DNA from: an uncultured Gemmatimonadota bacterium
GTDB lineage: Bacteria; Gemmatimonadota; Gemmatimonadetes; Palauibacterales; Palauibacteraceae
Direction: 5' to 3'
DNA length: 64,000 nt
Assembly (NCBI GenBank): GCA_913043255.1
Contig: CAJWLK010000004.1
Span: 62,001 to 126,000 of the forward strand
Program-made: the position numbers and the translations under genes
The notes under the pieces: generated by a model
Told to the model about the DNA's origin: nothing
The model's input: only the letters and a program-made list of their open reading frames with translations
Databases searched by the model: none
Shown here: positions 19,414 through 28,269 of the stretch, piece after piece
How positions within the stretch are numbered: position 1 is the stretch's first letter
Layout of the letters: each line of letters opens with the position of its first letter

Positions 19414-22400
19414 TTGAAGATCAAATCTCTCACACTACATGGATTCAAGTCCTTTGCGGACCGAACGAAGGTCGAACTCCACGACGGACTCACGGCGATC
19501 GTAGGTCCGAACGGCTGTGGGAAATCCAACATCTCTGATGCGATACGATGGGTGTTGGGAGAACAGCGTCCAACTGCCATTCGTGGTTCGCGGATGGAAG
19601 AAGCGATCTTCGGTGGTACCGAAGAACGACGCCCCATACATCGCGCCGAAGTGACGCTTGAGTTGTCCAATGAGGACGGCGTACTGGCGGTCCCTTACTC
19701 GGAGGTCTCTATCGGACGAACGGTCCACCGTGGGGGTGAAAGCGAGTATACGCTGAATGGAACTGCGTGCAGGCTACGCGACATTCTTGATCTTTGTCGC
19801 GACACCGGTCTTGGGTCCAATGCCTATGCGATGATTGAGGCTAGGATGATCGATGCAATCTTGTCAGACCGAGCTGAGGAACGCCGATCGCTGTTCGAGG
19901 AGGCCGCCGAGGTTGGTCGATATAAGGATCGTCGCCGCATCGCGACCCGTCGATTGGAACAGGCTGAAGCTGATCTGCAGCGGCTTGACGATGTCCTCAT
20001 CGAGATTCAGTCAAAAGTTCGCTCTCTTGCTCAACAGCGTGGACGAGCTGAACGCCATGGTACCTTGCGTAACCGGCTTCTGCAGCTTGAGGTAGCTGCA
20101 GCTGATGCACTCCTAGAACGGACTGAGCAGCGACTATGTGAAGCGCGCCAAGAATTAGTTGCACTGACTCAGACAGGGCCATCTCAAATGGTCGACCTCC
20201 AGACTTCGGAGACCGAACTTGAGACACTTCGGATCGAATTTTCTGAGATGGAAGGGGAGCGCGCAGATATGGCCCGGTTGTTGGAAGAGGCACGGCGTGG
20301 AGTTGAAGCACAGGAACGGGCGTTGCTCCTAGCCCAAGAGCGAATGGCAGCTGCTCGAGACCGACTAACCGCTATGGCTGAAGAGGAACGGCAGATAGAA
20401 GCCCGTAGTGCTGGGTTACAAGTGGGCTTGGATGAGGCGCAACGGACCCTGACTGGTGCCGAGAAAGTGCACGACCAGAACACTGTAGTTGAAGAAGATC
20501 TCCGGAGGGTGGCTGAAGAATTTCTATTGACTTCTCAGAGTGCAATTGCTCGTCGTGATACGGTACGTGAAGAAGTGGAAACAGCCCGTCGTGAGCTGGA
20601 TCGTTGGAGTCTTGAGCTTGATACGAGTGAGGAAAGAGCCCGCCATCGCTCTGAGGAACTAGAGCGCCGCCGTCCGGCACTCGAAGCTCTCGCCAAACAC
20701 GAATTAGAACTGAAACGCTTAATAGCAGAAGCATCTAAAATTGAGGTCTCAGCCGGCAAACGGTTGAGTATGCTCACGAATGAGTTGAGAGATGTACGAG
20801 CGACGGTGGATGAGACGGACGAGACTCTTCGTGAGATGCGGGTAGAAGCTGCCCGTCTAGAGGGTCGATTGTCGACGGCTCAGGCACAAGCTTCTAGTCT
20901 GGGCGCGTTGGTCAACTCAAGTGCGATGCTACCAGAGATTCTGGTCGAACTTCTTGAAGACCGTGAGGCGGTTTCCGGTTTGGATGGGGTACTGTCAGAT
21001 TATATTGAAGTGACGTCGGAATGGGCTTCAGCCGTTGAATCGCACCTTGGTCCCTATCTCCATGGGCTTGTCGTTCGCGATTGGGACACGGTGACACGCG
21101 TGCAGGATTGGCTTGAGGCCCATGGAGGCGCTGAGGGTATTTTAGTTCTGCCAAGGGACCCCGGCCCGTGGTTTGACGCGATAGACTCTGCCGAATCTTC
21201 GCTTTTGGAAAAAGTTGAAGTGGCAGGGCCTGGAGCGACATGGGCAACAGCACTTCTTACTAACGTTGAAGCTCTGGAAAACAGTACCTTCTCACCCAGA
21301 GACCACCCTTGGGTGGGGCCTGACTGCCGCCGGCAGGATCGTTGGGGCGCGGTTTTTATCGGTTGTCCTGGAACAGGGGCAGGTGTTTTAAGCCGTCGAA
21401 CGGAACTCCAGATAAGGCGTGAAGAAGTCGCTGATCTTGAGGTGCTCCGGGATGAACAACTAAAAGAAATCGAGGTGTTTGAAAAGCGGTCGGAAGTAGA
21501 AAGACAGAGTCTCGAGGGGCTTGAGAGTACGGTGACTGAAGTTTCAGCTGAGATCCGTGAGGCCGAAGCCGATCACGCCTCGGCGCTGTCACGTTTACAG
21601 CGTCTTGATGACGAGCGTCGAGAACTCGCAGGTCAGATCCAGGAGATCGAAGCTTTACAAGAAAGCGAGAGCCAACGATCAGGGACGGGTGGGGAGCGTA
21701 CGAGAGAACTGGAGGCGGCCGTTCAGGAAACAAAGGTGGTCCTCACGTCAGCGCAATCTGAAGCGGATAAAGCCCGCCATGCTGCTGATACGAAGCGGAC
21801 TGAGTTTCATGAGGCACAGCTTGAACGAACACGCTTTGAGGCTGACCTAAGCAATCGACGTCAAGTGATGGATCAGATTGCTGAAGCTTTAGAAGATGCT
21901 CGCGCTCGGACGCGAGTCTTGTCTGAAGAACGTGAGATGCTCAACCGTCAACTAATTGAAAACCAAAGTGTAACAGAAGAGGCGGAAGAGGCAACTGTAT
22001 CGGGTCTGAGGGAGCGAGCGGAGAGTGAGAGCTTACTGGTCACATTAGAAGGCAAGATTTCTGAGAGCCGTGAATTTATGCGAGAGCGGGAGGCAGAACT
22101 CAAGAATGTGAGACAGCTTGAGCGCGAGAGGATAGAGGTACGGCATGCTCTTGAACTCGAGATCACTCAACTGGAGGCTGCTGAAGCTGGCGTCCGAGGG
22201 CGCTTAGAAGCCGAATGGGACACTTCGCTCGAAGACTTACGGGAGCAGGCTGAACCTATAGAAGATGGAGATCCGGACGCATGGGAAGACGAACTCGACC
22301 AAGTTCGGCGTTCAATCGCAAGGATTGGTCCTGTCAATCTGCTAGCCCAACAGGAATATGAGGAAGAGAAGACGCGGCTCGAGTTTTTGACTGAGCAACG

Positions 22401-22935
22401 AGAGGACTTGCTAGAGGCGCGCGACGATCTGAAGGATTCAATTGGTCGTATTAACAAGCATGCTGCTGACGAATTCAACAACACGTTCGAGCAAGTCCGC
22501 GAGAACTTCCATCGAACTTTCGATGCCCTATTCGAGGGAGGCGAGTGCGATGTTTGGCTAGAAGACTCTGAGGATCCGCTTGATTCACCAATTGAGATTT
22601 CAGCAAGTCCGCGAGGTAAAAAGACTCAGCGTATCCACCTCCTATCGGGAGGTGAGCGTGCTCTTACGGCACTGGCCCTTTTATTCGCTATCTATCTGGC
22701 GAAACCAAGCCCGTTCTGTCTCCTTGATGAAGTCGATGCTCCGCTTGATGAAACAAATATCCTCCGTTTTGTCCGAATGCTTGAAGAGTTTAAGGAAGAC
22801 ACCCAGTTCATCGTTATTACGCATAATCCGCGAACGATGGAAGGTGCTGACTGGATCTATGGAGTTACCATGCAAGAGGTTGGTGTCTCTTCGATTGTTG
22901 GTGTCGAGTTCGACGAGGCTCCACAGGTAGCCTGA
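19414..22935 (+). CDS. smc: Chromosome segregation ATPase SMC
   Basis: A 1173-residue condensin subunit, full length. The N-terminal ATPase half has LTLHGFKSFADRTKVE and Walker A GPNGCGKSN (residues 31-39); two long coiled coils rich in Glu/Arg flank a hinge around residues 510-650 (SGLDGVLSDYIEV, AVESHLGPYLHGLVVRDW). The C-terminal half has the signature LSGGERALTALAL and Walker B PFCLLDEVDAPLDE, then QFIVITHNPRTME. I prefer TTG 19414, which gives the family start MKIKSLTLHGFKSF; the track's GTG 19378 would overlap the previous gene by 29 bases. Neither has a strong ribosome site. The scpA/scpB partners are not in this window. Confidence 0.97.
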   Translation: MKIKSLTLHGFKSFADRTKVELHDGLTAIVGPNGCGKSNISDAIRWVLGEQRPTAIRGSRMEEAIFGGTEERRPIHRAEVTLELSNEDGVLAVPYSEVSIGRTVHRGGESEYTLNGTACRLRDILDLCRDTGLGSNAYAMIEARMIDAILSDRAEERRSLFEEAAEVGRYKDRRRIATRRLEQAEADLQRLDDVLIEIQSKVRSLAQQRGRAERHGTLRNRLLQLEVAAADALLERTEQRLCEARQELVALTQTGPSQMVDLQTSETELETLRIEFSEMEGERADMARLLEEARRGVEAQERALLLAQERMAAARDRLTAMAEEERQIEARSAGLQVGLDEAQRTLTGAEKVHDQNTVVEEDLRRVAEEFLLTSQSAIARRDTVREEVETARRELDRWSLELDTSEERARHRSEELERRRPALEALAKHELELKRLIAEASKIEVSAGKRLSMLTNELRDVRATVDETDETLREMRVEAARLEGRLSTAQAQASSLGALVNSSAMLPEILVELLEDREAVSGLDGVLSDYIEVTSEWASAVESHLGPYLHGLVVRDWDTVTRVQDWLEAHGGAEGILVLPRDPGPWFDAIDSAESSLLEKVEVAGPGATWATALLTNVEALENSTFSPRDHPWVGPDCRRQDRWGAVFIGCPGTGAGVLSRRTELQIRREEVADLEVLRDEQLKEIEVFEKRSEVERQSLEGLESTVTEVSAEIREAEADHASALSRLQRLDDERRELAGQIQEIEALQESESQRSGTGGERTRELEAAVQETKVVLTSAQSEADKARHAADTKRTEFHEAQLERTRFEADLSNRRQVMDQIAEALEDARARTRVLSEEREMLNRQLIENQSVTEEAEEATVSGLRERAESESLLVTLEGKISESREFMREREAELKNVRQLERERIEVRHALELEITQLEAAEAGVRGRLEAEWDTSLEDLREQAEPIEDGDPDAWEDELDQVRRSIARIGPVNLLAQQEYEEEKTRLEFLTEQREDLLEARDDLKDSIGRINKHAADEFNNTFEQVRENFHRTFDALFEGGECDVWLEDSEDPLDSPIEISASPRGKKTQRIHLLSGGERALTALALLFAIYLAKPSPFCLLDEVDAPLDETNILRFVRMLEEFKEDTQFIVITHNPRTMEGADWIYGVTMQEVGVSSIVGVEFDEAPQVA

Positions 22936-22957
22936 GGCAAGACTCGCTGGGAATTCT

Positions 22958-23746
22958 ATGGATGATCGAAGCGGAGAACTCATCGTGGTTGGTTGCGGAA
23001 CAGTAGTGCCCGAACCTGACCGAGGTGCGTCTGCATACTTTGTTTCGCTAGGGGGATCCCAAGTAATGTTCGACTGTGGTCCCGGTGCAGTGCAGGGCCT
23101 CACTCGACTTGGCTTACCGTGGTGGGGCATAAGCGATCTCGTGATCACTCACTTCCACCCCGATCACGTTGGTGCACTTCCAGGCCTTTTTTTCGCACTT
23201 AAACACGGTTTAAAGCACCCTCGTGAAGAACAGCTAACGATTTGGGGTCCCAAAGGCACTGTATCATTTTTCAGGCGTATGTCAGCAGCATTTGGAGACT
23301 TTATCATTCGGCCGGATTTTGACATGGAGATTCATGAGTTGGAGCCTGCCGGAAAAGGCGTATTGAGCGGTGGTGCACAACTCAGGGCTCACAAGACACC
23401 TCACACGAAGGAAAGTCTCGCCTATCGACTCGATAGTGAGGATGGAACTTTCGGATATACAGGGGATTCGGGACCTACGGATACGCTTGGGCCGTTTATG
23501 TCTAAGGTGGACGTGTTGTTATGTGAATGTTCACTCCGTGATGAGGAAACGAATTGTAATCACCTTTCACCCACGTCGGTGGCCACCGTTGCCAATGCAG
23601 CTCAGCCAGGCAAACTCATCCTAACGCATGTGTATCCGCATCTCCGTTTGGGGGCCGATGTCGTATCCTTAGTGGCCGCGGCAGGATACGATGGATGCGT
23701 GGAACTTGCGGAGGAAGGACTCCGCGCCACGTTGACGAACACGTAA
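22958..23746 (+). CDS. Metallo-beta-lactamase-fold hydrolase, RNase Z-like
   Basis: A 262-residue cytoplasmic protein with the di-metal motif HFHPDH (65-70), the start LIVVGCGTVVPEPDRGASAYFV typical of ElaC/RNase Z relatives, a later TPHTKESLAYRL segment, GYTGDSGPTD for the metal-bridging Asp, and LTHVYPH near the end. It could process tRNA 3' ends or act on a small phosphoester or ester; the absence of a clear RNase Z exosite arm makes a general MBL hydrolase as likely. It starts 22 bases after smc and is probably co-transcribed. Confidence 0.85.
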   Translation: MDDRSGELIVVGCGTVVPEPDRGASAYFVSLGGSQVMFDCGPGAVQGLTRLGLPWWGISDLVITHFHPDHVGALPGLFFALKHGLKHPREEQLTIWGPKGTVSFFRRMSAAFGDFIIRPDFDMEIHELEPAGKGVLSGGAQLRAHKTPHTKESLAYRLDSEDGTFGYTGDSGPTDTLGPFMSKVDVLLCECSLRDEETNCNHLSPTSVATVANAAQPGKLILTHVYPHLRLGADVVSLVAAAGYDGCVELAEEGLRATLTNT

Positions 23747-23911
23747 TGCCGCTTGATTATTCTGAATAGTATGCCTGCCATCGTAGTTTGCGCGTCCTAA
23801 TACACTAATAGTTATTCTTGGCGAAAAAGGCAGTATTGTAGGTGACCATTTGGCTTTTATGAAAATTGTTGGCAGTATGATCCACCTTAACCCACCTGGC
23901 GAGGGGGAACG

Positions 23912-24955
23912 ATGTTGGTGGTAATGAAGCATGGTGCTACGCCCGATCAGGTAGATGGAGTGGTAAGTGCGATAGAAAGCATGGGCTATCGCGCTCGCCC
24001 CATGCCGGGTGCTCAACGCACGACCGTTGGTCTTGTTGGAAATGATGGGCGTGTAGAGGAGGGCCATCTAATCGGACTCGATGGTGTTTTGCGGGTCATT
24101 CATGTTTCTCAACCCTATAAGCAGGTGAGTCGCGAGTGGTGTTCAGAAGGGACAGTGGTCGACCTTCCGAACGGTGTTCAGATAGGGGGAGAGGATGTCG
24201 TGATAATGGCGGGGCCCTGTGCAGTCGAATCACGAGAACAGATCCTTGAAACGGCATGCCGTGTGGCAGCAGCTGGTGCTACAGTGCTACGTGGTGGCGC
24301 ATTTAAACCGCGAACTTCTCCATATTCCTTCCAAGGCATGGGACAAGAGGGACTCCAACTATTGGCTGAAGCTCGTGACGAGACAGGCCTCGCGATCGTC
24401 ACAGAAGCGCTCGACCCTGAGGGGGCGGTTCTAGTGGCTAAATATGCGGACATCATCCAAATCGGTGCTCGTAATATGCAGAATTACTCACTGCTACGAG
24501 CCGTGGGTCGTGCCGGTAAACCCGTCCTGCTTAAGAGAGGGATGGCTGCGACGCTTAAAGAACTTTTGCTTGCAGCTGAGTACATCGTCGCAGAGGGTGA
24601 GTCGCGGGTCATATTATGTGAAAGAGGAGTTCGAAACTTTGATAACCATGCGAGAAATTTGTTCGACCTAACTGCGGTTGTTACGGTTAAAGAAGTTTCT
24701 CACCTTCCAATCATTGCGGATCCGAGTCACGGAACGGGGGCCCGCTCTAAAGTGGGTCCAATGGCTAGAGCTTCGGTAGCTGCGGGTGCAGACGGTTTAC
24801 TGCTCGAAGTCCATCCGGATCCGTCTACTGCGGTATCGGATGGACAGCAATCATTGAATCTGGATCAGTTCGATAAACTGATGGGTGAACTCGATATGAT
24901 TGCGGGGGCGATCGGGCGGCGTATAGCTCGGACCGCAATAGCGCCACAAACCTGA
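23912..24955 (+). CDS. aroF: DAHP synthase (3-deoxy-7-phosphoheptulonate synthase), type I-beta
   Basis: First enzyme of the shikimate pathway, joining PEP and erythrose 4-phosphate. Residues 1-70 form the small N-terminal regulatory domain of the I-beta class ([33 protein letters not shown]). The barrel follows with [86 protein letters not shown] and [13 protein letters not shown]. The length (347) is normal. GAGGGGGAAC precedes the ATG. A 165-base gap upstream, rich in A/T, presumably carries its promoter; I found no attenuator or T-box there. Confidence 0.95.
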   Translation: MLVVMKHGATPDQVDGVVSAIESMGYRARPMPGAQRTTVGLVGNDGRVEEGHLIGLDGVLRVIHVSQPYKQVSREWCSEGTVVDLPNGVQIGGEDVVIMAGPCAVESREQILETACRVAAAGATVLRGGAFKPRTSPYSFQGMGQEGLQLLAEARDETGLAIVTEALDPEGAVLVAKYADIIQIGARNMQNYSLLRAVGRAGKPVLLKRGMAATLKELLLAAEYIVAEGESRVILCERGVRNFDNHARNLFDLTAVVTVKEVSHLPIIADPSHGTGARSKVGPMARASVAAGADGLLLEVHPDPSTAVSDGQQSLNLDQFDKLMGELDMIAGAIGRRIARTAIAPQT

Positions 24956-24999
24956 CTCGGTTGGTAGCCTTGGGTGTTCCGTAGCGCTAAGATAGATAT

Positions 25000-25094
25000 G
25001 CCCCAGGCCCGTGGGGTTGGAGCGCGTGAACCCCGTCAGAACCGTGAAGGTAGCAGCGGTAAGCGTGTAAAGGCTGCCACGGTCCACCTGGGGT
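25000..25094 (+). ncRNA. ffs: Signal recognition particle RNA (4.5S, small bacterial type)
   Basis: About 95 bases. The ends pair perfectly (CCCCAGG at 25001 with CCTGGGG at 25087), and the conserved core GTGAACCCCGTCAG ... AGCAGCGGTAAGC, which binds the M domain of Ffh, is present. The position directly upstream of dnaX-ybaB-recR is the well-known location of this gene. The apical stem is ACC/GGT closed by GTGAA, where most bacterial SRP RNAs have a GGAA tetraloop. Ends are set by pairing and could be off by a few bases. Confidence 0.93.
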
Positions 25095-25211
25095 TGTTCG
25101 CGTGGTCGCCCGCGATGTAGTTGGGCGGAAGACCATGCGTCAAGTTGCTGCTCCGCGGCTTGGCGCGCTGTGTTTCTTAAACAGGTTTCTAGAGCCTACA
25201 CTCACGATCTC

Positions 25212-26861
25212 GTGTACCGAACTGCACTTGCAAGAACGCATCGTCCCCGACGCTTCGAGGAGCTGGTGGGACAGGATCACATCGGGTCGACACTTCGTGT
25301 TGCCGTTGAGGCAGTGCGCGTGGCCCACGCGTATTTGTTCTGCGGTCCCCGTGGTGTAGGTAAGACCACGGCTGCACGAATCCTTGCAATGGCGCTCAAT
25401 TGCCCCAAACAGCAAGACGGTGAGCCTTGTGGTCGCTGTGACTCGTGTGAACGGATTTGGGCAGGTCGCGCTTCGTTAGATGTCGTGGAGATCGACGCAG
25501 CCAGCCATCGTGGCATCGATGATGCTCGGGATCTGCGTGAGCGAGCTATGTATGCTCCGACAAGTGATGACCGTTATAAGGTCTATATTGTTGATGAAGC
25601 CCATATGCTGACGCGAGATGCTTGGAACGTTCTACTTAAGATCCTTGAAGAACCGCCACCACGAGTCATTTTCGCCTTTGCCACGACAGAGCCCCAGAAG
25701 ATTGAACAAGGTGCTGCCCCTGTGATGTCACGCTGTCAGCGCTTTGATTTTCGGCGTGTATCAGTTGTTGACATCACATCGCGATTAGAAACAGTTCTCG
25801 AGCGAGAGGATGTATCTGCGGAACCTGGTGCTCTGGTTGCAATCGCGCGCCGTGCGGAAGGTGGGGTAAGAGATGCCCTCTCGTTGCTCGACCAGATCCT
25901 TTCGTTTCGCGGTGACGAACTCGAAGTGGCCGACGTGCGAAAGATGCTGGGTCTCGTCGAAGAAGACCGTTATCTGTCCTTCTTTCAGCTGGTGGCAGAT
26001 AAGGACCAGGCTGGTGTATTTACCTTTGTTCAGTCGCTGCTAGACGATGGTTATGATCCGGCGGAGTTTATGAGAGGTCTCGGGGATGCTTTACGAACAT
26101 TATTAGCTCTGAGTCTTGATTCGAAAATTGATGCCGTAGATATCTTGCCAGAGTCGCGCGAGCGATTCATCGAGGCGGCTGGTGCCTTTTCATCATCAGA
26201 CTTACTACGACATCTCATTACTGTGAGCGATTTTGAGGCTTCAGGAAGACTGCGTCGTAGTGGGCAACAGCGTATCCATCTTGAAACTGTGTTACTTCGG
26301 CTTGTTAAGATGGAATCCACCGTGGAGCTTGAAGATTTGTTTCAGGCGCTGGGTTCTGGGGAGAGTCACGAGGCCGAACCGAGGCCAAGTCCTAGTCTGC
26401 GCCGTAACCTGCAACCCAAACGTTCAGTTCCCACTACCCCTGATGAGAGCCCGTCTACTGGAGATGTCCCACACCCAGATACTGTTGGGGTGACTACGGA
26501 TTTTCTGAGGGAAGCTTGGGCAGCGGCGATAGGAGAGACCCCAGACCTCGGCGGTGCTGCTATTGCTCTTCGCGGGGTTCGAGTTGAGAAACTGGATGAT
26601 GGCCAACTTACTCTCCATGTGCCATCCGGGTTGAAGGCGGATCTCAAAGCTTTATTTGAGGATGAACAGCGTTCGGCTCCACTGAGGGACAACCTTGCCC
26701 AACGGCTGTCATTGGATGTTATAGAGTTGGAGATTATTGAAGAGTCGCGCCGACAAATGACGGCGAAGGATGCGTCTGAGCAGCGAGTGAATAGTTGGAT
26801 GGAACGGGACCCTAGTTTGAAGGAAGCGGTAGAAGAACTAGATCTCACATTTAAGGAGTAG
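25212..26861 (+). CDS. dnaX: DNA polymerase III gamma/tau subunit
   Basis: Clamp-loader ATPase of the replicase. N-terminal ALARTHRPRRFEELVGQDHI is the family opening, then Walker A GPRGVGKTT, the four zinc cysteines (NCPKQQDGEPCGRCDSCE), VYIVDEAHMLT for Walker B, the sensor segment FAFATTEPQKI and SRCQRFDFRRV. About 170 residues after domain III form a tau-like tail with an acidic, proline-rich linker. I prefer GTG 25212, which puts the family motif at the N terminus; the track's GTG 25170 adds 14 unmatched residues. The stop is 5 bases before ybaB. No slippery A-run for a frameshifted gamma form was noticed. Confidence 0.95.
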   Translation: MYRTALARTHRPRRFEELVGQDHIGSTLRVAVEAVRVAHAYLFCGPRGVGKTTAARILAMALNCPKQQDGEPCGRCDSCERIWAGRASLDVVEIDAASHRGIDDARDLRERAMYAPTSDDRYKVYIVDEAHMLTRDAWNVLLKILEEPPPRVIFAFATTEPQKIEQGAAPVMSRCQRFDFRRVSVVDITSRLETVLEREDVSAEPGALVAIARRAEGGVRDALSLLDQILSFRGDELEVADVRKMLGLVEEDRYLSFFQLVADKDQAGVFTFVQSLLDDGYDPAEFMRGLGDALRTLLALSLDSKIDAVDILPESRERFIEAAGAFSSSDLLRHLITVSDFEASGRLRRSGQQRIHLETVLLRLVKMESTVELEDLFQALGSGESHEAEPRPSPSLRRNLQPKRSVPTTPDESPSTGDVPHPDTVGVTTDFLREAWAAAIGETPDLGGAAIALRGVRVEKLDDGQLTLHVPSGLKADLKALFEDEQRSAPLRDNLAQRLSLDVIELEIIEESRRQMTAKDASEQRVNSWMERDPSLKEAVEELDLTFKE

Positions 26862-26866
26862 GTGTT

Positions 26867-27196
26867 GTGAAAAGCCCAAATATTCAGCAGCTAATGCAGC
26901 TAACCCAACAGATGCAGGCTCGCGTGGCAGAGATCCAGGAACAGATCGAACGGAATATGCACACCGGGATTAGCGGCGGAGGTGTGGTTGAGGTAACAGT
27001 AGATGGGAAGGGTAACATAAAGGGAATCTCAATTGACCCTGTGGTAGTAGACCCAAATGAGGTCGAGATGCTAGAGGATCTTATCGTCGCAGGGGCCCGA
27101 GAGGCACAGGATCGGGCTCGAAAAGAGTTGGAGAGGGAGATGGACCAAGTGGCGGGAGGGGGGGCACTCCCAGGTTTGGGAGGCTTACTCGGTTGA
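26867..27196 (+). CDS. Nucleoid-associated protein, YbaB/EbfC family
   Basis: A 109-residue DNA-binding dimer protein. It has the usual N-terminal helix rich in Gln/Met (IQQLMQLTQQMQARVAEIQEQIE), the central GGGVVEVTVDGKGNIKGISIDPVVVDP sheet, the LEDLIVAGAREAQDRARKELE helix and a Gly-rich tail. The GTG start follows AAGGAG. It sits between dnaX and recR as in most bacteria, which suggests a role in the same DNA transactions, although that is not proven. Confidence 0.95.
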   Translation: MKSPNIQQLMQLTQQMQARVAEIQEQIERNMHTGISGGGVVEVTVDGKGNIKGISIDPVVVDPNEVEMLEDLIVAGAREAQDRARKELEREMDQVAGGGALPGLGGLLG

Positions 27197-27242
27197 TGTC
27201 GTATTCCCCGTTGTTATTGTCTGCCTAACGGATGACTACATT

Positions 27243-27824
27243 GTGAACGCGATTGAGACACTCGTCGGAGAGTTTGGGCGTCTGCCAGGAATTGGGCGTA
27301 AAACTGCGCAACGGCTGACTTATCATCTATTGAAGACGTCTCGAAATGATTCTCGTCGGCTTGCCCAGGCCATCGAGCGCGTTGCCACCGAGGTTAGGAT
27401 ATGCAGCACGTGCGCTAATCTAAGTGACGAGGATCCGTGTGAGTACTGCAACAATCCTCGAAGAGATAAACTGACGATCTGTGTTATTGAAGAAGCCTCA
27501 GATATCCCGGCCATCGAGAAATCTGGTAACTATGGCGGAATGTATCACGTTCTTGCGGGCCGACTGTCCCCGCTCGATGGAGTCGGACCTGATGATCTGA
27601 ATATCCAGGGCTTACTAGATCGTTTAGGAGAGGTCCAAGAGGTTATAATTGCGACCAATCCAAGTGTCGAAGGTGAAGCGACCGCAATGTATTTGCATCG
27701 CCTACTAGTATCGGCTGATGTGAAAATCACGCGTCTGGCACGTGGCTTGCCTGTTGGAGGTGATCTTGAGTATGCCGATGGTGTCACGATCGCAGAGGCG
27801 TTTTCCGGCCGACGGGAGATGTAG
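27243..27824 (+). CDS. recR: Recombination protein RecR
   Basis: A 193-residue protein acting with RecF/RecO in loading RecA at gaps. In order: a helix-hairpin-helix (LVGEFGRLPGIGRKTAQRLTYHLL), a four-cysteine zinc finger (CSTCANLSDEDPCEYC), and a TOPRIM domain (ICVIEEASDIPAIEKSGNYGGMYHVLAG; EVIIATNPSVEGEATAMYL; TRLARGLPVGGDLEYADGVTI). Start GTG 27243; no ATG fits better. It ends 1 base before the next start. Confidence 0.97.
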   Translation: MNAIETLVGEFGRLPGIGRKTAQRLTYHLLKTSRNDSRRLAQAIERVATEVRICSTCANLSDEDPCEYCNNPRRDKLTICVIEEASDIPAIEKSGNYGGMYHVLAGRLSPLDGVGPDDLNIQGLLDRLGEVQEVIIATNPSVEGEATAMYLHRLLVSADVKITRLARGLPVGGDLEYADGVTIAEAFSGRREM

Positions 27825-27825
27825 C

Positions 27826-28179
27826 ATGGGTACTCGGATCAAATATGAAGAACAGGAGAACCATTCTGCGAATGGATGGAAGATTGCCGCTGCAGCACTT
27901 GTGGGAGCAGCCGTGGTGATTGGTTTAGGGGTCTACATCGCGCAAGATCAAATGCAGCGGCATCGACGAGATCTATTTAGCCCCCATCCACTGCGTCGAC
28001 TAGCAGCCTTGGGGTATTTGAAGGCGCACCCCTCGGTCGATGACCTTCCTTTGTTGCGTGATTATTTGTCTTGGGAAGAACGGCCGCTGCTACGTAAGCG
28101 CGCTAGTGGCATCTTAACTGGTCTCGAGGAGACGTTGGTCGACTACGAGGAAGTTGATGACGGTGTCGAAGACAGCTAG
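27826..28179 (+). CDS. Single-span membrane protein of unknown function
   Basis: A 117-residue protein: a charged N-terminal tail, one helix (IAAAALVGAAVVIGLGVYIA), then a basic segment (QRHRRDLFSPHPLRRLAALGYL) and an acidic C terminus. The part after the helix (LRRLAALGYLKAHPSVDDLPLLRDYLSWEERPLLRKRASGIL) reads like a single HEAT-type helical pair, which suggests a small protein-binding module. No family recognised. I use ATG 27826, one base after the recR stop; the track's start lies inside recR. Probably part of the recR-pgsA-grpE transcript. Confidence 0.7.
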   Translation: MGTRIKYEEQENHSANGWKIAAAALVGAAVVIGLGVYIAQDQMQRHRRDLFSPHPLRRLAALGYLKAHPSVDDLPLLRDYLSWEERPLLRKRASGILTGLEETLVDYEEVDDGVEDS

Positions 28180-28269
28180 ACAGAACCGAATTCGGCGCGG
28201 TCATGGGACGGAGACTCTAGTGGAACGCTCTCTGAGCTCAACGGAGTGTGACAAGTTTGGGGGGCAGAT

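Noticed and set aside
23747-23911. Attenuator or T-box leader before DAHP synthase
   Set aside because: No run of aromatic codons, no T-box core and no competing hairpins recognised.
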